From Chloroflexota bacterium (GTDB lineage Bacteria > Chloroflexota > Chloroflexia > QHBQ01 > JADMIH01), in NCBI GenBank assembly GCA_015478675.1, contig JADMIH010000066.1:1-18473 (forward strand): a stretch of DNA of 18,473 bases, given 5' to 3'. Shown piece after piece: positions 13,678 to 18,473 of the stretch; the first letter of the stretch is position 1, and every line of letters begins with the position of its first letter. Under the pieces are notes generated by a model. The model was not told the DNA's origin. It did no database searches and worked only from the letters and a program-made list of their open reading frames with translations. Made by a program: the position numbers and the translations under genes.

Positions 13678-16137
13678 ATGGCGGGTAGCGGTTACACGAA
13701 GCTGCTCGTCCTTGTCGGGCTTCTGGCCCTCACTGCGGTGACAATCGTCATCGCTTATCAGCGCGAGCGCACAGCTCTCCTCAATATTGGTGATCCAGGC
13801 GACACGCCATTTCTGACGCCATTCACCTTTAATGGTGACGAAGCCGATCTGAATTACCGCTACCGCTGGACGACAGGGCACTCGGAGTTAGAGTTCATAG
13901 GGGCGGGCTCCGCCCGGCCGCAAAGCGTGAGCATACGCGCTCAGCGTCCGCCCCCCTCTTTCTCCGCCGTTCCTGTGACCATTTCTGTGTCACTAAACGG
14001 GCAACTCCTCCAACCTGCGGTCATCACTCTTAGTGAAGGGATAAAGCTGTATAGCTTCCAGGTAGAGCCGGGCGGGGCGGCTCTCTCCGCGCCATACAGG
14101 GTAGTTATAGACGCCACCACCTTCCAGTCGGGTGGCGACACGCGCACTTTGGGAGTGAAGGTAGATAGTGTCACCTTGCAACAGGAGGGTGGCGGCGTCA
14201 ATTGGCCGCCTATCTGGGCTGTTGGGTGGTGGTTGGTAGTGGTGGCAGGCTTGTATGCTCTGGTCTTATCGCTGCCGGGGCGGGGCGGGGTTGCGCCTGG
14301 CTTTTTAGTCTCTGTTGCAGCGATTGCGGCGCTGGTTTTCCTGCATAGTGTGAACGCTCTTTATCTGGCTGCCTATTTGCCGGCTGTGGCGGCTGTGATT
14401 GGGCTGGTGGGCCTGCTTGCCTGGCAGAGGGAGAGGCTGTGGCGCTGGCCGGAAGCTGTAGACAACCTGAACAGGGCACGGCTCTCAGGGGCGATCATGC
14501 TGGTGGCGATGCTTGTGTATGCCGGGCTGTCACTCTGGACGATACCGCAAGTTGCCGCCATCGGGCACGCAGACTATGCTGAGAACGCGGTTATCGCCCG
14601 CAATGTGGTGGAAGGCAGGGGCTTCGTAGTAGATTACGTGGCGCAGTTCTACAAGGATTATCCGGGCATCACCCACCCTGCAGAGACGTGGCCGCTCCTG
14701 CAACCCCTCCTCATCACACCTTTCTTTATGGTATTTGGGCCGCAGACCTGGGCGGCAAAGCTCCCTAATCTGGTGATAATGCTGGGGCTGGCATGGGCTA
14801 TTTACGCCTTGTCCTCACGGCTGTTCGACAGGCGTGTAGGGCTGCTGGCAGGGGTGCTGGCGCTTACCCACCCCTATTTCTTCAATGCGGTGCTTTACCC
14901 GATCAATGATTTGCCCTTCACGGCGCTCTTCTTTGCATTTGTATGGTTGCTGAGCAGATCAGTCCTACACAACTCAACCCTCACCCTGGCACTCACCGGG
15001 GTGGTGGCCGGGCTTCTGATTTGGAGCAAGCCGAGCGGGGCTGCGCTGATAGCTGGGGTGGTACTATGGCTGCTGTGGCGATGGCTACGGCAGTGGCCAG
15101 GGCGGCGTACGAAGGCGGAGAGTGCGCTGCCCTGGCGGTGGCTGTTTGTGGCCGGGGGCGCGGCTCTTATAGTGCTACTGCCTCTGGTGATACGCAATCT
15201 GCTGGATTTCAAGGTGCCGTTCTTCAGCACTGAGAGCCTGGACGTGGCTATCTTGCGCTACTGGCCTCGACACGACGCTGAAGATATTTATAAGGTGTAT
15301 GCAGGGGGCGAGCTACCTGCTTTGCGCTGGATAATAGGTGGAAAGTTTGGCTATGAGAATCTTTTCAACGCCATTATAGACAATGTAAAGGCAGTGTGGC
15401 TGCAAGGGGTTCTGGGCGAGCCGGGGACGGGGGAATATGTTTTTGGCCTGCTGCCTCTGTGCGGTGCGCTAGTGGGGTTAGCTGCGTTGCCTCAGCGTGC
15501 ACGGGGTCTGTTAGGGATGGTTGGAGTGGGGCTAGGGGTGTACACGCTTTTTGTGCTTCTATACTGGCACTATGAGGGGCGTTATTTTCAGGTAGTGGTG
15601 CCATGGCTTTATATGCTATTGGGGTGGGCGGTCTTTTGGGTGTGGGACAGAATCCGGCAAGGATGGCCCGGGAGAGAGGGAAGAGGCTGGGGGCTGCTTG
15701 TGCTGCCGGTGGCGGTTGTGGGGCTGCTCTCGCCTTCTGTTAGGGCCATAGTAGAGGAAGCGCAAGGGGATATTGTGACGCCTGGTTTTGTCACCGGCAT
15801 GCAGTGGTTAAAAGCCAACAGCTCGCCGCAGGACGTGGTGATGACGCGCGATCCATGGGAGCTAAACTGGCAGACCGAGCGTAAAGCTGTGATGATACCC
15901 AATGAGGATTTGCAGACGATCGAACGTATCGCGAAGCAATACGGTGTGACGATGCTCCAACTTGGCGGTCCAGGCGACGGTATCAACGTGCGGAACTGCC
16001 CCGCCGATGCGTCAGCGGGCAGCTTCCCTACAGGCTCGCGCCCCGCACTAGGCGCTCTCTACTGCGGGGTGGAACGACCGGGCTACAAGCTGGTCTACCG
16101 TCAGGGGGCGCTCACAGTTTACAGGTTAGGGAATTGA
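13678..16137 (+). CDS. Family 39 / ArnT-like membrane glycosyltransferase
   Basis: An 819-aa polytopic enzyme of the GT-C class (PMT/ArnT-like), expected to transfer a sugar from a polyprenyl-phosphate donor to an acceptor on the outer face of the membrane. One helix at about 6-26 is followed by a beta-rich extracytoplasmic domain (about 30-165) not found in classical ArnT. A run of hydrophobic segments covers about 175-700. GHADYAENAVIARN, with Asp299 just after a helix, matches the acidic first loop of GT39 enzymes, followed by the THPAETWPLLQPLL segment and HPYFFNAVLYPINDLP. The C-terminal 120 residues are soluble (MQWLKANSSPQDVVMTRDPW). The acceptor is unknown. It ends the sugar cluster, converging on the gene at 16234. 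Confidence 0.85.
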   Translation: MAGSGYTKLLVLVGLLALTAVTIVIAYQRERTALLNIGDPGDTPFLTPFTFNGDEADLNYRYRWTTGHSELEFIGAGSARPQSVSIRAQRPPPSFSAVPVTISVSLNGQLLQPAVITLSEGIKLYSFQVEPGGAALSAPYRVVIDATTFQSGGDTRTLGVKVDSVTLQQEGGGVNWPPIWAVGWWLVVVAGLYALVLSLPGRGGVAPGFLVSVAAIAALVFLHSVNALYLAAYLPAVAAVIGLVGLLAWQRERLWRWPEAVDNLNRARLSGAIMLVAMLVYAGLSLWTIPQVAAIGHADYAENAVIARNVVEGRGFVVDYVAQFYKDYPGITHPAETWPLLQPLLITPFFMVFGPQTWAAKLPNLVIMLGLAWAIYALSSRLFDRRVGLLAGVLALTHPYFFNAVLYPINDLPFTALFFAFVWLLSRSVLHNSTLTLALTGVVAGLLIWSKPSGAALIAGVVLWLLWRWLRQWPGRRTKAESALPWRWLFVAGGAALIVLLPLVIRNLLDFKVPFFSTESLDVAILRYWPRHDAEDIYKVYAGGELPALRWIIGGKFGYENLFNAIIDNVKAVWLQGVLGEPGTGEYVFGLLPLCGALVGLAALPQRARGLLGMVGVGLGVYTLFVLLYWHYEGRYFQVVVPWLYMLLGWAVFWVWDRIRQGWPGREGRGWGLLVLPVAVVGLLSPSVRAIVEEAQGDIVTPGFVTGMQWLKANSSPQDVVMTRDPWELNWQTERKAVMIPNEDLQTIERIAKQYGVTMLQLGGPGDGINVRNCPADASAGSFPTGSRPALGALYCGVERPGYKLVYRQGALTVYRLGN

Positions 16138-16140
16138 AGG

Positions 16141-16161
16141 GTAATGCGTAATGTGTAAGAA
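16141..16161. repeat. Short heptamer tract after the GT39 gene
   Basis: GTAATGC (16141), GTAATGT (16148) and GTAAGAA (16155) follow the GT39 stop. Reverse-complemented, the first unit is a rotation of TACGCAT, one base from the TACGAAT unit at 11561, so the tract is the same family in the other orientation. Confidence 0.55.
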
Positions 16162-16203
16162 GATAAAGAGAGTTGGTCCCTCAGCCTCTAAAGTTGTTCT
16201 CTT

Positions 16204-16238
16204 GAATATGCATTATGCAATACGTATTATGTTCTACG
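16204..16238. repeat. Heptamer tract at the end of the HhH gene
   Basis: Five diverged 7-base units, GAATATG, CATTATG, CAATACG, TATTATG and TTCTACG, start at 16204, 16211, 16218, 16225 and 16232. The last unit includes the stop codon of the - strand gene. With the tract at 16141 it brackets the 96-base convergent gap, in which I see no strong terminator. Confidence 0.55.
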
Positions 16239-16791
16239 CCGCTATCGCGCGCTCTTCATCATGGGGGGTGGGTAGGGCTACCAGGTTGGGGGCTGTGGGG
16301 GGCGTCGGACCCTGTATGGCGGCGTAGGAGGCCTGACGCTTGGGGCCGAAGCCCTTCAGCTTGATGACCTGGCCGTGGCGGGCTGCGTCGGCAAGCTCTT
16401 TGGTGGAACCGACGCCTAGCTCATTGTGGAGCCTGAGCGCAAGCTTCGGCCCTACACCTGCAACGCTCATCAGGTCAGATACGGCGGGTGGAAGGTCGGC
16501 TTTTAGCTCGACGTAGAAGTTCATTGTGCCTTCGCGCACAAGCTCACGCACCTTGTTGCCGAGGCGCTTGCCGAGGCCGAGCTTGGGCCACATCTCTTCT
16601 TCAAGGGCAGCTTCGAGCGCCATGGGGCCAAGCCTGAGCAGTGTGCGGGCTGCATCGCGGTATCTGGCGATGCGATATTCGTTTGCCCCCGCCATTTGCA
16701 GCAGCGAAGCGCAGCTGAAAAGCACTTCCGCCGCTTGCTCGTGCGAGATAGCGGGGCGATTGGTGATTATCTTCAGGTTGTCTTTGTTCAT
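16234..16791 (-). CDS. Stand-alone PolX N-terminal-like helix-hairpin-helix protein
   Basis: A 185-aa protein matching in outline only the DNA-binding N-terminus of family X polymerases (PolX). ANEYRIARYRDAARTLLRL (36-54) corresponds to the 8-kDa-like domain. Three helix-hairpin-helix-like segments follow: GLGKRLGNKV (72-81), VAGVGPKLALRLH (110-122) and LKGFGPKRQASY (145-156). The nucleotidyltransferase palm (GS..DxD) and the PHP domain of a full PolX of about 570 aa are absent. The C-terminal 25 residues are Pro/Ala-rich. The gene is not simply cut by a frameshift, since past its stop lies only a short gap and the convergent GT39 gene. It probably binds gapped or structured DNA, but its role is unknown. 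The start has AGAGGG about eight bases upstream and a promoter about 80 bases upstream. It is unrelated in function to the sugar cluster. Confidence 0.8.
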   Translation of the reverse strand: MNKDNLKIITNRPAISHEQAAEVLFSCASLLQMAGANEYRIARYRDAARTLLRLGPMALEAALEEEMWPKLGLGKRLGNKVRELVREGTMNFYVELKADLPPAVSDLMSVAGVGPKLALRLHNELGVGSTKELADAARHGQVIKLKGFGPKRQASYAAIQGPTPPTAPNLVALPTPHDEERAIAA

Positions 16792-16869
16792 CTCTTTACC
16801 CTCTTATGCTTGTCTCAAACTGTTGAATCAGGCGCTCATTTATACTCACTTAGCGGAACCTCTGTTCTA

Positions 16870-16898
16870 ATTATACAGGTAAATAGGAGAAAAAGCAA
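16870..16898 (-). promoter_or_regulatory. Promoter of the HhH gene
   Basis: On the - strand, TATAAT (16870-16875) lies 17 bases from TTGCTT (16893-16898). Its immediate context, CCTGTATAATTAG, closely matches that of the -10 at 9027. The expected transcript would start near 16863 and carry about 70 untranslated bases before the ATG at 16791. Confidence 0.6.
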
Positions 16899-16920
16899 GT
16901 GTACCAAGGGTATTTTTAGT

Positions 16921-17089
16921 GTAAGTGTTGAGAGTTGGGGTGGGCAATCTTCTTGGGTATCTGTGCGCTCCACTTGCCCTCACCCCCAAGCCCCCTCTCC
17001 CTTCATGGGAGAGGGGGCTTTAGTCATGGTGAGTGCACAGGGGATAGAGATGTGCTCCCATGAAGGGAGAGGGGGCTTTAGTCATGGGA
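16921..17089 (+). repeat. Intergenic repeat copy B
   Basis: The segment from GTAAGTGTT (16921) through TTGGGTATCTGTGCG matches copies A and C. It is followed by CCCTCACCCCCAA and the same 11-bp palindrome stem as copy A (16991-17001 with 17007-17017, loop TTCAT). A 23-base segment starting GGGAGAGGGGGCTTTAG recurs directly at 17007 and 17065, differing only in its last base, so this copy carries an internal duplication. Small frames through it encode only repeat-derived Pro/Gly-rich peptides and are not genes. Confidence 0.7.
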
Positions 17090-17154
17090 CACCTCTGTAA
17101 CCTCTATTCTGAACGCCCACGGGAGTGGGTTTACGGACTCACAGAGCGGTGGCT

Positions 17155-18024
17155 CTAAATGTTGGCGGCTATTCTGTAATCCAATCTCCACTTTTCCATC
17201 TTGCGAAAGTGCCTGATCTCATCAAGATCGAAGGTTGCTAGATATATTCCTTCCGCTTCGCCCGACTCTATGATGAGGGTGTCTCTAGGCTGACCGGCGC
17301 TATCCCATTGAGCGCAGTGATATGCGCTGGAGTGCCCGTTGTCGTGAGGAGAAGGATAGTTGGTCATAGCGATGCCTACGAGGTTGTCGAATGCTCTCAC
17401 TATGAGCTGTGCTCTTCTAGGGTAATCCCAGGTGCATGCATTGGGAACAAGGATGATCTCGGCCCCATTCAGCATCAGACGAGTGGCAGGCTCAGGGAAC
17501 TCTCTATCAGCACAAATCATTGTGCCTACGGCGAGGCTTCCCTCCGGGGTTTGGAGCGTGCATACAGGAAAGGAGTTGCCAGGCGTACAGTTATAGTCTG
17601 GGCCGACTGCCTGGTAGTCGGGTGATTCCTTCGTTAGCTCCTCTATTCCTTCGTTGCAGATATAGACCTTTGAGTAATTCAAGAGTACTTCGCCCTTTGG
17701 GTTGATGATAGAGAGGGTGTTTCTGGGCTTTGGCCGGTGTTGTTCCAGGTAAGTGATAGCGATGTGCATTTGTAAGCTCTGCGCCAGCTCGACATAACGT
17801 TGAAAGAAGTCGCTTTCTCTTGTGATGGCGGCGTTCTCCCAGCCAGCTTTCCCTTGCGCATCAAAGGGGCAGGGGGCATAGCCGATATTCCACATTTCGG
17901 GAAAGAGGGCCAGATCAGCGCCCAAAGCACTGGCTTTTTTGCAGTATTCGATGCCTTTTTGCAGGTTGAATGCTTGCTCCATCTGCTTTGGCAGGATTTG
18001 CAAGAGAGCGATGGTAAGTTTCAT
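17155..18024 (-). CDS. Carbon-nitrogen hydrolase (nitrilase superfamily)
   Basis: A 289-aa cytoplasmic amidase/nitrilase-fold enzyme. The Glu-Lys-Cys triad is visible: Glu43 in LALFPEMW, Lys119 in LLNYSKVY and Cys171 in GTMICADREFPEPA. The fold landmarks GAEIILVPNAC and VRAFDNLVGIAMTNYPS follow. Length is normal for single-domain members. Candidate substrates are amides such as N-carbamoyl compounds or omega-amides, but nothing in the sequence decides. It has no obvious functional link to neighbours and appears monocistronic within the window. No Shine-Dalgarno precedes the ATG; an extended -10 (TGGTAAAGT) ends six bases upstream, so the mRNA may be leaderless. Confidence 0.92.
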   Translation of the reverse strand: MKLTIALLQILPKQMEQAFNLQKGIEYCKKASALGADLALFPEMWNIGYAPCPFDAQGKAGWENAAITRESDFFQRYVELAQSLQMHIAITYLEQHRPKPRNTLSIINPKGEVLLNYSKVYICNEGIEELTKESPDYQAVGPDYNCTPGNSFPVCTLQTPEGSLAVGTMICADREFPEPATRLMLNGAEIILVPNACTWDYPRRAQLIVRAFDNLVGIAMTNYPSPHDNGHSSAYHCAQWDSAGQPRDTLIIESGEAEGIYLATFDLDEIRHFRKMEKWRLDYRIAANI

Positions 18025-18030
18025 GCTATT

Positions 18031-18039
18031 ACTTTACCA
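18031..18039 (-). promoter_or_regulatory. Extended -10 promoter of the hydrolase
   Basis: On the - strand TGGTAAAGT occupies 18039-18031, six bases before the ATG (18024). No -35 match is evident, as is common for extended -10 promoters. The start of transcription would coincide with or nearly touch the start codon. Confidence 0.45.
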
Positions 18040-18138
18040 CAGTGTCCGCGATCTTGCGTGGAGGCGCGCAATAGTGGCTGCTATCGTGAGCGGGCTTATA
18101 GGTTGAAGAAGAGGTTATTTAGCATGGTAAAGGCGCTG

Positions 18139-18247
18139 GTAACTGTTCAGAGTTAGGGGGGAGCAATCTTCTTAGGGTAGCTGTGCGGGTGTTGCGCCGC
18201 CACCCCTCACCCCATGCCCATCTCCCACAAGGGGAGAGGGGGCTTTA
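18139..18247 (+). repeat. Intergenic repeat copy C
   Basis: The copy starts GTAACTGTT, continues GAGCAATCTTCTTAGGGTAG and CTGTGCGGGTG like copies A and B, then TCACCCCATGCCC as in the left half of copy A, and ends in GGGGAGAGGGGGCTTTA. Its palindrome is poorer than in A and B (CTCCC with GGGAG). It abuts the inverted-end element at 18249. Confidence 0.7.
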
Positions 18248-18248
18248 A

Positions 18249-18397
18249 TGCATCTAAATTGCCGGAATGACTCAGCCAGGCAAAACCATGCCTGGTATCA
18301 GCCAATCTGCGAGCCGACTTTACCTGCTGTATGTTACAGTGACAATGGGTCGAGGTCCCGTATAGGGGAGTTCGGTGCGTAAACCAATTTAGATGCA
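18249..18397. repeat. 149-bp element with 13-bp perfect inverted ends
   Basis: TGCATCTAAATTG (18249-18261) and CAATTTAGATGCA (18385-18397) are exact reverse complements. Between them lie two clear hairpins: CCAGGCA with TGCCTGG (18276-18295, loop AAACCA) and CTGTA with TACAG (18327-18339, loop TGT). A weaker GGG/CCC pairing lies at 18347-18359. As RNA this would fold as a multibranch structure closed by a 13-bp stem; as DNA it resembles a small MITE. No open frame of note and no recognised RNA family. Confidence 0.55.
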
Positions 18398-18473
18398 ATC
18401 GCCCTGGTTACAGGTGCTGGGTGCATTTCAGATAGGGGGCAAAGTCTGAGATAATGGGAGCAACCCCGCGCAG

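Larger units (their letters stand above)
16792..17154. other. Gap between HhH gene and carbon-nitrogen hydrolase
   Basis: These 363 bases hold the 5' leader and promoter of the HhH gene (16792-16898), repeat copy B (16921-17089), and a small hairpin at 17116-17129 (CCCAC with GTGGG, loop GGGA). That hairpin lies just past the 3' end of the hydrolase gene but has only a weak T-run on the + side, so its terminator role is doubtful. Confidence 0.55.
18025..18473. other. Gene-free right end of the window
   Basis: These 449 bases contain the hydrolase promoter, repeat copy C and the inverted-end element. In the last 75 bases there is only a weak -10-like GATAAT near 18450. I see no coding start before the window ends. 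Confidence 0.55.

Noticed and set aside
16138..16233. Bidirectional terminator between the convergent GT39 and HhH genes
   Set aside because: Only a 5-bp AGAGA/TCTCT pairing with a long loop can be drawn, without a T-run.
16921..17089. Possible CRISPR array, given two near-identical 23-base repeats in copy B
   Set aside because: Only two copies with one spacer-like gap, the unit is palindromic and shared with the other intergenic copies, and no cas gene is in the window.
16696..17100. 134-residue + strand frame through the HhH promoter and repeat copy B
   Set aside because: Starts antisense to the HhH gene and its second half is repeat-derived; no codon pattern or motif of a gene.
18249..18397. 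tRNA, tmRNA or group II intron domain V in the folded right-end element
   Set aside because: No acceptor stem with CCA, no TTCGA T-loop and no domain V catalytic triad context; only generic hairpins are visible.
18207..18398. 63-residue - strand frame over copy C and the inverted-end element
   Set aside because: Consists of repeat and terminal-inverted-repeat sequence; no start signals and no recognisable protein features.

Overview
The window is a stretch of bacterial chromosome with moderately high GC. Its RecG (long N-terminal extension), its coiled-coil protein beside coaD, its DnrJ/SDR/GT subfamilies and its intergenic repeats of the CCCTCACCCC/CCCTCTCCC type most resemble Chloroflexota. 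That assignment is from recalled family resemblance, not a database search. There is no rRNA, tRNA, CRISPR array or transposase.

Layout. Positions 1-4447 are a housekeeping block on the + strand: recG, rsmD, coaD (overlapping rsmD) and a small coiled-coil protein, closed by a strong intrinsic terminator at 4529-4566. A gene-free stretch (4567-4942) carries an inverted repeat-like element (copy A) and the promoter of the next block. Positions 4943-16137 hold nine + strand genes for surface glycan or glycolipid assembly: a GT2 glycosyltransferase, an NAD-dependent sugar epimerase/dehydratase-like SDR, a DegT/DnrJ PLP aminotransferase, a SAM methyltransferase, an SMR/EamA-type four-helix transporter, a membrane-anchored GT2 (polyprenyl-phosphate type), a flippase-like (LPG synthase TM) protein, a membrane-anchored NodB-like polysaccharide deacetylase, and a GT39/ArnT-like membrane glycosyltransferase. 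Several are coupled by ATGA or TTGA overlaps. Positions 16138-18024 hold two - strand genes: a stand-alone helix-hairpin-helix protein resembling only the N-terminus of PolX, and a carbon-nitrogen hydrolase. Repeat copies B and C lie in the gaps, and a 149-bp element with 13-bp perfect inverted ends lies at 18249-18397.

How the genes work together. The sugar block fills most of the functional slots of the proteobacterial Arn (aminoarabinose) pathway: SDR, PLP aminotransferase, polyprenyl-phosphate GT, polysaccharide deacetylase, SMR flippase and GT39 transferase. A methyltransferase replaces the formyltransferase and there is an extra GT2 and an extra flippase-like protein. I infer that the block makes a (probably amino- and methyl-) sugar on a polyprenyl carrier, flips it and transfers it outside the cell. 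The sugar and acceptor are unknown, and this is the most interesting system here.

A second theme is a degenerate 7-bp tandem repeat (ATTACGN-like, or CACGTTT at the left edge) at several gene junctions. In one case it encodes the C-terminus of one protein and supplies the start codon of the next.
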